Shown here one piece after another: positions 8,814 to 17,350 of a DNA stretch of 36,566 nt. The translations under genes and the position numbers were made by a program. Source of the DNA: Clostridium sp. DSM 8431 (lineage in GTDB: Bacteria > Bacillota > Clostridia > Clostridiales > Clostridiaceae); contig NZ_FPBY01000010.1 of assembly GCF_900116755.1 (NCBI RefSeq), positions 1 through 36,566 on the forward strand, in the 5' to 3' direction. How positions within the stretch are numbered: position 1 is the stretch's first letter; each line of letters opens with the position of its first letter. Below the pieces are notes generated by a model. That model was not told the origin of the DNA. It made no database searches and saw only the letters and a list, made by a program, of their open reading frames with translations.

Positions 8814-10058
8814 CTACTCATCATCGTTTTTTGAGCTTTCTTCTCTAACTACATCTTTTATTTCTTGCTTAATATCTTCTGTATCAACAACAGATTGTTC
8901 CCCAAGCTTCGTAAAAAGTTTCTTATCTTTCAAAGTATATTCTTCATTATCATCATACTTTTTAGCTTCAACTGAAATCATCTTTCTACGAATTATCTTT
9001 TCCCTATATATATGTTGCTTTTTTCTAATCCAAGTTGTTAAAAGAACCAAAAGCAGAACAATTCCTATATATCCAAGCAAAGGATACATTAAAGAAATCA
9101 ACTTTTTAAATCCTGCAAAACTACATATATAACCTGCTATAACTATACAAATTAAAATAATATGTAACTTCTTTTTATCTTCAGATGCAAATCTTTTTGC
9201 CAATGCAAAGCTAAGACTAAAGGCAGTATTAAATATAAGAGCAAAAATAGTAAAAGTATATATTTTTGCAAAGATAGGATTAATATTTGCTACAATATTA
9301 AGCATTGGTATTTCTGAATCTTTTATCATATCAACATTTGCAAATAATGAAGCAAAGGCACATAATACAATAACACCTATTAAAGCTCCTCCTATAATTC
9401 CACCTTTTTCTGCAACCCCTATACGAACTACTGATCCTCCTAAAACAAGTGCCATAGATACCCCTGTAATAGCACAAAGTGAATAATAGTTAATTGCAGA
9501 AAAAACTACATTAGGCATAGGTGATTCTAAAGTTTCTGCAACTTTTGATAACTTAGTAAAATCATAACTATGACCTATATATGTGTATGCTGTTATAACT
9601 AATATCATAATTATTATAATAGGAGTAAATATACCAAGGACAGCTGTTATTTTATTAAAATCCATAAAGGATACAACTATTACTAAAGCTGAACAAATAA
9701 GTGCTCCAATAAAACTTGGTATACCAAATTGCTGATGCAGATTAGCTCCTGCTCCTGCTATCATTACAAAATAAATAATAAAACTTGATACAATTAATGT
9801 ATAATCAATTATTTTATTAATAAAGGGATGTGTGATTTTTTCTAGTACTTCTTGATGATTATTAGAACCATAATAGCATCCTAATGTTACAATAATTCTT
9901 CCAAAAATAATGTTCAAGGCTGCCAAAATCAAAACCCCTATAATACCTTCTTTTCCAAAACTCACAAAATACTGCATTAAGTCTTGCCCAGATGAAAGCC
10001 CTGCACCTACGATTACTCCTACATAAGCTAAAGCTATTTTTAAATACTTTTTGGTCAA
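8814..10058 (-). CDS. YkvI-family membrane transporter
   Basis: This 414-residue integral membrane protein has about ten hydrophobic segments. It matches the YkvI family, a branch of the amino-acid/sodium symporter (LeuT-like) fold whose substrate is not established. The start MTKKYLKIALAYVGVIVGAG is characteristic: the first helix is broken by GxGLSSGQ, as in LeuT-type unwound helices. The tail after residue about 350 is cytoplasmic and charged (KKYDDNEEY, EESSKNDDE), longer than needed for transport. AAGGAGG precedes the start; I take it to be an ATG read as MTKK on the minus strand at 10058, although the codon appears as TTG/ATG-like context. A Fur-type box and a promoter lie upstream, so iron or redox control is possible. 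It stands alone. Confidence 0.8.
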   Translation of the reverse strand: MTKKYLKIALAYVGVIVGAGLSSGQDLMQYFVSFGKEGIIGVLILAALNIIFGRIIVTLGCYYGSNNHQEVLEKITHPFINKIIDYTLIVSSFIIYFVMIAGAGANLHQQFGIPSFIGALICSALVIVVSFMDFNKITAVLGIFTPIIIIMILVITAYTYIGHSYDFTKLSKVAETLESPMPNVVFSAINYYSLCAITGVSMALVLGGSVVRIGVAEKGGIIGGALIGVIVLCAFASLFANVDMIKDSEIPMLNIVANINPIFAKIYTFTIFALIFNTAFSLSFALAKRFASEDKKKLHIILICIVIAGYICSFAGFKKLISLMYPLLGYIGIVLLLVLLTTWIRKKQHIYREKIIRRKMISVEAKKYDDNEEYTLKDKKLFTKLGEQSVVDTEDIKQEIKDVVREESSKNDDE

Positions 10059-10125
10059 AATTATCCTCCTTATGTTTGTAACTTCATTTTATTTTATTTC
10101 TAAATTTCTCGTAACTAAAATATCA

Positions 10126-10140
10126 TGATACTCATTATCA
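10126..10140 (-). promoter_or_regulatory. Fur-like 7-1-7 operator
   Basis: On the minus strand the site reads TGATAATGAGTATCA. This matches the 7-1-7 Fur consensus TGATAATNATTATCA at all but one defined position. It lies just downstream of the likely -10 of the YkvI gene, where a bound repressor would block transcription. Fur, Zur or PerR could be the binder, with Fur favoured by the half-site. Confidence 0.55.
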
Positions 10141-10161
10141 TTAAATTTCCCTATACATAAT

Positions 10162-10190
10162 ACCATACTATATTATAAATATTTTGGCAA
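10162..10190 (-). promoter_or_regulatory. Candidate promoter of the YkvI gene
   Basis: On the minus strand TTGCCA (10185-10190) and TATGGT (10162-10167) are separated by 17 bases. The -35 is good and the -10 moderate. The Fur-like box follows about 21 bases after the -10. Confidence 0.5.
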
Positions 10191-10296
10191 ATGTATATAG
10201 TATATGTTACTTCATGAATATACTCTATATTGTTTCCATAATATAATATAAATATTCTCTAGTTCCTATGCCTCCCTTAACATTACTTAAGTAAAC

Positions 10297-10341
10297 AAAA
10301 AAATCTCTATGAACTATCATAAAGATAATTCATAGAGATTT
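10297..10341 (-). terminator. Terminator of the biosynthetic operon
   Basis: Perfect 13-bp arms AAATCTCTATGAA (10301-10313) and TTCATAGAGATTT (10329-10341) are followed on the minus strand by a run of T and TTTGTTTAC. It lies about 30 bases beyond the second precursor-peptide gene and closes the operon. Confidence 0.85.
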
Positions 10342-10369
10342 TCATTTAATATTTAGATAAATATAATTA

Positions 10370-10477
10370 CTAGCAATTACATCCGAATCCGCTTCCTGGA
10401 GTAACTACTTCTTCAAGAGTTTCCATATCGAAATCAAATTCTTCTGATTCTAATAACTTTTCGATGTTTTCTAACAT
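10370..10477 (-). CDS. Precursor-like peptide 2 (35 residues, GFGCNC end)
   Basis: A consensus GGAGGTGA lies 5 bases before the ATG. The 35-residue product starts MLENIEKLLESEEF, has an acidic helix-like middle (FDFDMETLEEV) and ends VVTPGSGFGCNC. This is the build of a RiPP precursor: an acidic leader with an FDxD-type recognition patch and a short Gly/Ser/Cys core. It is nearly identical to the peptide encoded just upstream; the differences are K7/N7, N34/D34 and one extra C-terminal Asn in the other. It ends the operon that begins with a radical SAM maturase, so that enzyme is the natural modifier. C33 and C35 are the likely reactive residues. No family is recognised with certainty, although clostridial radical-SAM bacteriocin-like peptides are the closest concept. 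The cleavage site is not known. Confidence 0.75.
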   Translation of the reverse strand: MLENIEKLLESEEFDFDMETLEEVVTPGSGFGCNC

Positions 10478-10510
10478 TAATGTCACCTCCTTTCAATAGT
10501 TTATAGATTA

Positions 10511-10621
10511 CTAGTTGCAATCACATCCGAATCCACTTCCTGGAGTAACTACTTCTTCAAGAGTTTCCATGTCGAAATCGAATTCTTCTGATTCTAATAA
10601 GTTTTCGATGTTTTCTAGCAT
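10511..10621 (-). CDS. Precursor-like peptide 1 (36 residues, GFGCDCN end)
   Basis: This is the upstream twin of the 10370-10477 gene, also preceded by GGAGGTGA. It begins MLENIENLLESEEF and ends VVTPGSGFGCDCN. The nucleotide sequence, including the ribosome binding site, is almost the same as its twin, indicating a recent duplication with selection or insufficient time for drift. It follows the flavoprotein gene by 33 bases and so is probably cotranscribed. The core ends C-D-C-N rather than C-N-C, so the two products may differ by one charge and one residue. The role as a ribosomal peptide substrate is inferred from size, leader-like acidity and neighbours. Confidence 0.75.
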   Translation of the reverse strand: MLENIENLLESEEFDFDMETLEEVVTPGSGFGCDCN

Positions 10622-10654
10622 TAATATCACCTCCTTTCAATGAAATTTTATTTA

Positions 10655-11368
10655 TTAAAAGTTAAGCCAATAATCATCTGAATTTGACTTAGCCATATAT
10701 AAATCTTCTGGTAATAATTGCTCAGATAATCTTTTCTTTGATTTATTATCCAAACCATTTTCAAAAGAAAATTCTCTACCAGCTATAGTTACCTTTTTTA
10801 AATAGCGATTTATAATATTAGAAAACTTGTCCACCTCAAATATGGATCCTTCACTGCAAAATATATAATCGGAATTATTAGGATGCATAATTTTTATAAC
10901 CTTTTTAACTCCTTCATAATTATTTATTTCTGATGGAAATCCGCAGGTAGATATAAATATTTCTCTCTTTCTTTTAGTTTCATATCTATTAAGATGGATA
11001 TAACCTCCATCTTCTCTAGGTGCCATCTTTGCTGTAAATATAGGTAATAATCTCTCTATAGCGCACCTCATTTTTGAAGGAAAACCATAAAAAGTAAGAG
11101 GAAAGATCCATATTACTATATCAGCCTCTAAATACCTAAACAACAAATCATCCATATCATCATGCTGAATACATTTTCCATCATTCTTCCAACAATTATA
11201 ACAACCAATGCAACTATTAATATTTTTATCAAATAGGTGTACTTCATAAATATTTTTTTCTTCTTTTAAATATTTATTTTCCTTTAATCCTTCTATAAAC
11301 GCTTTTGCAACCTTAAAACTTCTGCTTCTCTCTTTTTTACCACTACTATTAAGCACAAGTATATTCAT
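10655..11368 (-). CDS. Flavodoxin-like NAD(P)H-dependent FMN reductase
   Basis: This 237-residue protein begins MNILVLNSSGKKERSRS, the phosphate-binding loop of flavodoxin-like reductases (WrbA/NADPH-dependent FMN reductase group). A cluster C53-x2-C56-x2-C59-x6-C66 is typical of the iron-sulfur flavoprotein subgroup. IVIWIFPLTFYGFPSKMRCAIERL is the usual FMN-contacting strand and helix. In this operon it may reduce or oxidise the polyketide/acyl product, or supply electrons. Neither is shown. The ATG overlaps the stop of the upstream gene (ATGA), so it is translationally coupled. Confidence 0.8.
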   Translation of the reverse strand: MNILVLNSSGKKERSRSFKVAKAFIEGLKENKYLKEEKNIYEVHLFDKNINSCIGCYNCWKNDGKCIQHDDMDDLLFRYLEADIVIWIFPLTFYGFPSKMRCAIERLLPIFTAKMAPREDGGYIHLNRYETKRKREIFISTCGFPSEINNYEGVKKVIKIMHPNNSDYIFCSEGSIFEVDKFSNIINRYLKKVTIAGREFSFENGLDNKSKKRLSEQLLPEDLYMAKSNSDDYWLNF

Positions 11369-11736
11369 AAAATTATCCTCTCACTATCTATTTTTATTAG
11401 GCTCTTACATATTGAAATAACAGTATTATTAGAATCTATCAATTTTTGATTAATCCGTATTAATTCCTGATTTTTATCACATCTTTGAACTTGAGTTATT
11501 AATTTTAATTTATCGTTATACTTTGCAGAATGTATATATCTACAGCGTGATTCTAATACCTTAAAAGGCTTATCCCTATCAAAAGCTACTAAATTCTCTC
11601 CAATAAGCCTACATATAATCCCCTCTTCAAAATAAGCAAAATACATTGAATTATGCATTATCTTATAAGAGTCACATTCGCTAATTCCAACTCTAAATTC
11701 TAATAGTTCTCTTTCCTTATTAATAATCACAATCAC
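11365..11736 (-). CDS. Hot-dog thioesterase (4HBT-like)
   Basis: This 123-residue protein has the acyl-thioesterase pattern VGISECDSYKIMHNSMYFAYFEEG near residues 17-39. It is equivalent to the D-x-x-G-H-x-N-x-x-Y motif of 4-hydroxybenzoyl-CoA-type thioesterases, and Asp 22 is the candidate catalytic residue. It could release an acyl chain from the carrier protein or proofread it. It overlaps the upstream hot-dog gene and the downstream reductase gene by four bases each (ATGA). The short length fits a single hot-dog unit. Confidence 0.7.
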   Translation of the reverse strand: MIVIINKERELLEFRVGISECDSYKIMHNSMYFAYFEEGIICRLIGENLVAFDRDKPFKVLESRCRYIHSAKYNDKLKLITQVQRCDKNQELIRINQKLIDSNNTVISICKSLIKIDSERIIL

Positions 11737-12233
11737 ACCTCCAATAAGACATGATTTTCATCAACATTCATATCTGCAATATAGGCTAGTAGCAGTTTTC
11801 TCATTGATTTTGGAATTTCAGTCATAAGTCCACTCTTATTTCCTACTATTCCAATACTAGTTTTTCCTTTAGCATAAACAGTTTTTGAGTCTAAACTTGT
11901 TACTTTATGATTAAATGAACAGTATGCACCCTTAGGCATATCAAGCCAACTATAAATGTATACTTCAGTACCTACCTTAAGCTCATTTTGAAATTCTAAT
12001 TTGCTTTGCAAAACTGGCATTATAAAATTTTCTCCAGTATCATTTAATGACTCATCTACTAAACTTTTTCCTCTATGTTCCTTATAGAAAAAAGCATCCA
12101 ACTTACTTTCTTTACCTATATTGAAACGTGCATTTTCAAACATACATAAATATTTTTGAGCAGTAACTTCTCCCCAATAATTACATTCTGAAAATGATAT
12201 TTTATGTTTTTCAAAATAACTACGTACTATCAT
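11733..12233 (-). CDS. Second hot-dog fold protein, acyl thioesterase-like
   Basis: This 166-residue protein starts MIVRSYFEKHKISFSECNYW and continues GEVTAQKYLCMFENARF. The strand-helix pattern matches hot-dog acyl-thioesterases, but the usual catalytic Asp is replaced around ECNYWGEV. Later, VYIYSWLDMPKGAYCSFNHKV fits the central sheet. It may be a structural partner of the following hot-dog gene, a heterodimeric thioesterase subunit, or an acyl-binding or dehydratase-like protein. The start overlaps the synthetase stop by four bases. Confidence 0.55.
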   Translation of the reverse strand: MIVRSYFEKHKISFSECNYWGEVTAQKYLCMFENARFNIGKESKLDAFFYKEHRGKSLVDESLNDTGENFIMPVLQSKLEFQNELKVGTEVYIYSWLDMPKGAYCSFNHKVTSLDSKTVYAKGKTSIGIVGNKSGLMTEIPKSMRKLLLAYIADMNVDENHVLLEV

Positions 12234-15200
12234 AACATCACCTTATTTATCCAAGAATTTAAGCAAGTGAAAAAATTATTTATTATATCTTTAATCATTT
12301 CCTCAGTATATAATTTCTCTGCATACATAAAGCTAAAAGTCATATCTTTCTTATGAGATGTTATTTGAATATATAGAGGAATATCTTCTGGATGTTTTCC
12401 AATTTCACTACATTCTATTTCTCCTAACCCCTTAGGTAGCACTTCCATATAATCTGTATGATAATTAATCATAACCTTAAAATAATCTCCTATTAATCTC
12501 TCTTCAAAAGTTTGCATACAGTAGATATCATTCATACCAATACCTTGATTTTTTAATATTTCATCTATTTCTTTCTGCTTTTCTATCAATCTTTTTTCAA
12601 ATGAAATATCCTTAGAGATTTTAAATCTAATAGGCATTATTTGTGCTAAAAGTCCAATTACTTCACTAATTCCTGTATAATCTGTAGGTCTTCCATGAAA
12701 TACTGTAGCTAATGTTATATCATCTTTTCCTGTGGCTTGTTGCATTATTTCTGCTAAAACTGAACACATTATTGTAAATACACTTATATTTAATTTTATG
12801 CATACTCTTTTTAACTTTTCTGTATCTATACTTCCATATTGAACATCTAAACATTTAACTGTATCTTTAGCTGTCATTTTCATTCTTACCCTATCTGTTT
12901 TAGGTGGAAAAGCAACTGATTTTTTTCTATCTTTTAAATATTCACTCCAAAACTTTTTTACTTCACTATAATCATGATCTTTTGTATCATTTATAAATTT
13001 GAAGAAATCATATTTTTTAGGTTGCATAGGTAAATCATAATATATACTAAAAAGCTCATTTAAAAATATTGATAATGATAGAAAATCAAATATTCCATGA
13101 TGTATATTAATCATCATTCTTTGTTCACTTTCCTTATTTTCAAATAGGACTACTTGTAATAACGGAAGTTTATCACAATAGAAGTTTCTAGCATATTTAT
13201 AATAATTAATATCTTCAAAATTTATATTATGAACTTCACTAAAATCTACAATCCCCTTATCTTGCCACTCTAAATAAAGCTCTTTATCTTTTATGATAAA
13301 TATACTTCTAAGTATTTTATTTCTCTGAATTAGCTTATAAATAGCACTCTTTAACTTTGTTGAATCTATATACTTACTATGTTTAACTATGTGGATAATA
13401 TTATATGGTGGAACGATATTCTCTCTGTTATTTACTATTGCTAATTCATTTTTCATCATAGTCTTTTCTTTTCTAATAAGCTGCTTTTGAATTTCTGTGG
13501 CCTTTACCTTACGTACTTCCTCTTCTTCAAATTCTTTATTGCTATATCTTTTAGCCTCATCTTTAACTATAATTTCAATTTCTTTAATATTCTTAGCCTC
13601 ATATAATTCTTTAATATCTAAAGCAACACCTAAATCATTATATAGCCTAGTATTAAGCTTAAATACGTCTAATGAACTAGCTCCCACTTCAAAGAAATTA
13701 TCTTCATATGTTAAATCATTTTTTTCAAGTATATACTTACATATGGATAACACACTTGAATTATCTATCTTAATTTCTCTCTCTAAGCTATATTTTTTAT
13801 AAGCTTCAAGCATATTATTTCTATCTAATTTTCCATTTGCATTTAACTTAAACCTTTCTAAACGAATAATAAACTTAGGTACCATATAATTTGGTAAGAA
13901 TTTTTCTAATTCTTTTTTTGCTTCACTTACATCTAATTCTTTCCCTGTGTAAAATGCTAATATCTGCTTTTCATTATTGCTATCACTTCTTACTAATAAA
14001 TGCACTTCATCTATAAAAAGCTTATTTTTAAATACTCTCTCTACTTCTCCAAGCTCTATTCTATGTCCACTTATTTTTATCTGATCATCATTTCTTCCTA
14101 AACAAATGTATTCACCATTTCCAATATATTTGCCCAAATCACCAGTCTTATACATTTTATCTTCTGATACTAAAAGATCTTTTAAAAATGACTTCTTAGT
14201 CAAATCATCTCTTCCAATATAGCCATCAGATAAATAATGACCACCTATATATATTTCTCCCTCTTCTCCTAAGGAAACTTTCTTTAAATTTTCATCTAAA
14301 ATATAAACTCTATATCCACTTAAAGGTTTACCTACTCCTATTTTCTCATGTTCTATAAAATTACTTCTAGTAATAACCTTAGCATTGGAATAAACACATA
14401 TTTCTGTTGGTCCATAGGCGTTTATTACCTTGGCATTTTTTTTATCCTGAACCTTAAATATATTACTTACCATTTCAGAAGGTAAAGGTTCTCCAACTGA
14501 AACAATAGTACTTGGAAGATACAGTTCTCCTTTTTTATCCTTATAAAAACTTAATAAGTACTTTAAATGTGTAGGAGTTATTTCACAAACATGAACCTTT
14601 TGTTTTTTCCAGTATTCACATAAAAGTTTCTGAGATCTTTTCACATCATCAGGTATTGGAACTATACAATTTCCAAAAAACAAAGCAATATACATTTGAA
14701 CAACACTAGGATCAAAACTAAAATCAGAAAGTAAACCAATATTTAAGATTTCTTTGCTATTTTTTCTAGACTCATATAAGCCAGTGTCTTCAGGTAATTC
14801 AAAGAAACGATTATGGCAAGCTATAGCTGAATTTATAACACTTCTTTGCGAAACTATAACTCCCTTTGGCTCACCTGTAGACCCTGAAGTAAACATAATG
14901 TATGCTATTTTAGATGGATTTTTAATTTTGAATTTTGTATAACTTTCATCTTGAAGTTCACAACCAATATCTTTATTTAATTCTTCCCACTTTATAAAAT
15001 TTACTTTAATATCAATTTCCTTAATAACTTCACTAATACGCTCTTTTTTCTTTGCTATAATTAATGTAGAATTACTTATTTTCATCATATTAGCTATCCG
15101 CTTTGGAGGATAGTTTTCATTTAAAGGTAAATACACTCCCCCTGCTTTATAAATTGCTAATATTAACAATATAACTTCTCTACCCTTTGGAAAATCTACT

Positions 15201-15391
15201 GCAACCACTATATCTTCCTTCCAATAGCTAAGACTTATTAATCTTCTTGCAAGACATGAGGAGTAGATATCAAGATCTTTATAGCTCATTTCTCCATATA
15301 AATCAGAAATTGCAATTCTATCTTTATACATTCTAGCGGAAGACATAAACACTTCTGCAATTCCCTTTTCTAAATATTCTTTTCTATCCAT
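12230..15391 (-). CDS. Nonribosomal peptide synthetase, A-T-C order
   Basis: This is a 1053-residue single module. Adenylation: FTSGSTGEPKG (167-177), FDPSV (226-230, with the Asp expected for alpha-amino acids), NAYGPTE (324-330), YKTGDLG (414-420), GRNDDQIKISG (432-442) and NANGKLDR (517-524, catalytic Lys 521). Carrier: FFEVGASSLD with Ser 573 for phosphopantetheine. Condensation: HHGIFD (764-769), with an intact second His, running to the C-terminus. There is no thioesterase or reductase domain. By comparison with GrsA the pocket residues read D, P, V, T, V, V, A, V, Y, which I cannot assign to an amino acid. A C-terminal condensation domain could join the loaded amino acid to the acyl carrier protein product, or act on a peptide amine. 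The gene sits 34 bases after the FabG gene. Confidence 0.9.
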   Translation of the reverse strand: MDRKEYLEKGIAEVFMSSARMYKDRIAISDLYGEMSYKDLDIYSSCLARRLISLSYWKEDIVVAVDFPKGREVILLILAIYKAGGVYLPLNENYPPKRIANMMKISNSTLIIAKKKERISEVIKEIDIKVNFIKWEELNKDIGCELQDESYTKFKIKNPSKIAYIMFTSGSTGEPKGVIVSQRSVINSAIACHNRFFELPEDTGLYESRKNSKEILNIGLLSDFSFDPSVVQMYIALFFGNCIVPIPDDVKRSQKLLCEYWKKQKVHVCEITPTHLKYLLSFYKDKKGELYLPSTIVSVGEPLPSEMVSNIFKVQDKKNAKVINAYGPTEICVYSNAKVITRSNFIEHEKIGVGKPLSGYRVYILDENLKKVSLGEEGEIYIGGHYLSDGYIGRDDLTKKSFLKDLLVSEDKMYKTGDLGKYIGNGEYICLGRNDDQIKISGHRIELGEVERVFKNKLFIDEVHLLVRSDSNNEKQILAFYTGKELDVSEAKKELEKFLPNYMVPKFIIRLERFKLNANGKLDRNNMLEAYKKYSLEREIKIDNSSVLSICKYILEKNDLTYEDNFFEVGASSLDVFKLNTRLYNDLGVALDIKELYEAKNIKEIEIIVKDEAKRYSNKEFEEEEVRKVKATEIQKQLIRKEKTMMKNELAIVNNRENIVPPYNIIHIVKHSKYIDSTKLKSAIYKLIQRNKILRSIFIIKDKELYLEWQDKGIVDFSEVHNINFEDINYYKYARNFYCDKLPLLQVVLFENKESEQRMMINIHHGIFDFLSLSIFLNELFSIYYDLPMQPKKYDFFKFINDTKDHDYSEVKKFWSEYLKDRKKSVAFPPKTDRVRMKMTAKDTVKCLDVQYGSIDTEKLKRVCIKLNISVFTIMCSVLAEIMQQATGKDDITLATVFHGRPTDYTGISEVIGLLAQIMPIRFKISKDISFEKRLIEKQKEIDEILKNQGIGMNDIYCMQTFEERLIGDYFKVMINYHTDYMEVLPKGLGEIECSEIGKHPEDIPLYIQITSHKKDMTFSFMYAEKLYTEEMIKDIINNFFTCLNSWINKVML

Positions 15392-15425
15392 CTTCTCACC
15401 TCCAATTAATTTAAATTTACGTATT

Positions 15426-16175
15426 TTATGATGTTAATCCACCATCTATAGTAATTACTTCACCATTTATATAACTTGATAAATCTGATGCTAAAAACAG
15501 TACTAAATTAGCTATATCTTCTGGCTTTCCTAATCTTCTTAATGGTATTTGCTTTTTTATACTATTTAAATTACTTAAATCTTTAGTCATATCTGTTTCT
15601 ATATATCCAGGTGCAATAGCATTAACTCTTACATTTTTCATTCCAAGTTCTTTTGATAAGGCCTTTGTAAATCCTATTATTCCAGCTTTTGCTGTACAGT
15701 AATTAGTTTGTCCCATAACTCCTGTTAATCCTGCAATAGAGCTAATATTAATAATTGTACCTCTACGTTTTCCAAACATAAGTAAAGCAACTTCATGAGT
15801 TAAATTGTAAGTACCATCAATAGTTACGTCTAAAACAGATTTCCACTCTTTTTTATTTTGCACTAACATTAAATTGTCTCTTGTTATTCCTGCATTATTA
15901 ACTAATACATCTATTGTCCCCTCAATTTCTTTTATCTTTTCAACTGCTTTTACACATTGCTCTTCATCACATACATCTGCCTTTATGGCAACTATAGTAC
16001 TATCTACATATTTTTCTTTTATTCTATTAACAGTATTATTAGCTTCTTCATCATTACTTTTATACATAAAATAGACCTTACTTTTTTCTGAAACAAAAGC
16101 TTCACATATCTTAGAACCGATGCCTCTACTTCCACCACTTATAAGTACTACTTTATCCTTTAATCCTACATCCAT
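15426..16175 (-). CDS. FabG-type ketoreductase (SDR)
   Basis: This short-chain dehydrogenase of 249 residues uses the ATG at 16175. It has the cofactor loop SGGSRGIG (13-20), NNAG (93-96), catalytic Ser 146, Tyr 159 and Lys 163 (NYCTAKAG) and the C-terminal GEVITIDGG. The usual catalytic-tetrad Asn, in the N-V/L-x-G stretch, appears as Thr (VTIDGTYN, near 118). It would reduce the 3-oxoacyl-ACP made by the ketosynthase. The start lies inside the end of the upstream ketosynthase-like gene, so the two are coupled. With the dehydratase and no enoyl reductase, unsaturated chains are expected. Confidence 0.85.
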   Translation of the reverse strand: MDVGLKDKVVLISGGSRGIGSKICEAFVSEKSKVYFMYKSNDEEANNTVNRIKEKYVDSTIVAIKADVCDEEQCVKAVEKIKEIEGTIDVLVNNAGITRDNLMLVQNKKEWKSVLDVTIDGTYNLTHEVALLMFGKRRGTIINISSIAGLTGVMGQTNYCTAKAGIIGFTKALSKELGMKNVRVNAIAPGYIETDMTKDLSNLNSIKKQIPLRRLGKPEDIANLVLFLASDLSSYINGEVITIDGGLTS

Positions 16176-17350
16176 TGCCACACCCCACTTATAATATTTC
16201 CTGTATCGTTATATCCATTTACAAGTATTGTAGTTAGTTTCTTGCTTTTCTTTTCTTTATTAAACCTACTATTACCTTCAGAAATTCCCTTAGTTGGAGG
16301 TAAACATTGATTTTTCAAGCTTGATGCAGCTGCTGCAGAGTTTAACATAAAGTTTCCACCTAAGTTTGTTCCAAAAACACTTTGAATTGATACAAGTTCT
16401 GTATTTTCATTAAAAGTATCTACTATAGCTTTGTATTCTTCCAAATCTAAAGACTTATTTCCACATGTACATGTGAATACTGCATCAATATCTTCAGCAG
16501 TAACTTTTGCATCTGCCATAGCTATTTTCATTGACTTTTTAAAATCTTCTGCAGAGAACATAGATAATTCAGCATCAGTACTTATAGGGTAATTATTAAA
16601 TGTTAAATCTTTCTTTGCTACATTATGTAGTTTCGCTCTAATATCAGAGAAACCACTTAAATAACATTTCTTTTCATCCTTATTTTCACAATGCTCAGAG
16701 GATTCTAAAATCATACTGATTCCAACTTCTCTAACTACTGCCCCATTAGCTTCTTCTAATAACTTTGTAAAACCATCTCTATCACCATTCAAATAGTCTA
16801 ATGTTCTGTAAAATTCTAAATTCTCATCAAGGCATATATTAAAACTTCCCACAAGCATATAATCAGCTTCTCCATTTTGAAGAATTATTCTTGTTAAAAG
16901 TAATGGGTCTGAAGATGGTAATACTGTACATGGTCCCTTTAATCCATATTTTATAGTTATTCCTGAAAGTAATGAGTTTCCTACTGAATATGAAAAATCA
17001 ATTGGACTTACAGCTTCTGCACCTTTTCCGTAAAGATTTTTTAATATTCGCAATACATTTTCATAACTAGCATTATGAGTTGAAAATATAGCTCCAAATC
17101 TATAGTTATTAATCCCTGAAAAGTCTATTTTATCCATAATAGACTTTGAAGAAACATATGCCATACTAGCAATTCTATTCATTCTTCTTACTTCTTTAGC
17201 AACTGGCTTTACAACTTTCTTTATATTAAATTGTTCATTAGGTTCCCAATTTTCATCTGGATAAAATAATGTTTGTTCAAAACTTACTCCATCAGGAATC
17301 ACTGGGCTCATAACGTTAAAATCCTTAAGAATAATTTTTCTACAATTCAT
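16166..17350 (-). CDS. Catalytically dead ketosynthase, chain-length-factor-like
   Basis: This 394-residue protein starts at the ATG at 17350, after GGAGGAG and overlapping the dehydratase stop. It has the thiolase fold of beta-ketoacyl synthases (GAIFSTHNASYENV; VSIQSVFGTNLGGNFMLNSAAA), but the nucleophile region reads VLPSSD (143-148) with no Cys. Neither His motif is present: NKSLD stands where HGTGT is expected, and NLGGNFM where GHxxGAA is expected. It therefore cannot condense by the usual mechanism. Paired with the intact ketosynthase two genes upstream, it looks like a chain-length factor of a type II polyketide or polyene system. The usual Gln of classical factors is not seen either. 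Confidence 0.75.
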   Translation of the reverse strand: MNCRKIILKDFNVMSPVIPDGVSFEQTLFYPDENWEPNEQFNIKKVVKPVAKEVRRMNRIASMAYVSSKSIMDKIDFSGINNYRFGAIFSTHNASYENVLRILKNLYGKGAEAVSPIDFSYSVGNSLLSGITIKYGLKGPCTVLPSSDPLLLTRIILQNGEADYMLVGSFNICLDENLEFYRTLDYLNGDRDGFTKLLEEANGAVVREVGISMILESSEHCENKDEKKCYLSGFSDIRAKLHNVAKKDLTFNNYPISTDAELSMFSAEDFKKSMKIAMADAKVTAEDIDAVFTCTCGNKSLDLEEYKAIVDTFNENTELVSIQSVFGTNLGGNFMLNSAAAASSLKNQCLPPTKGISEGNSRFNKEKKSKKLTTILVNGYNDTGNIISGVWQWM

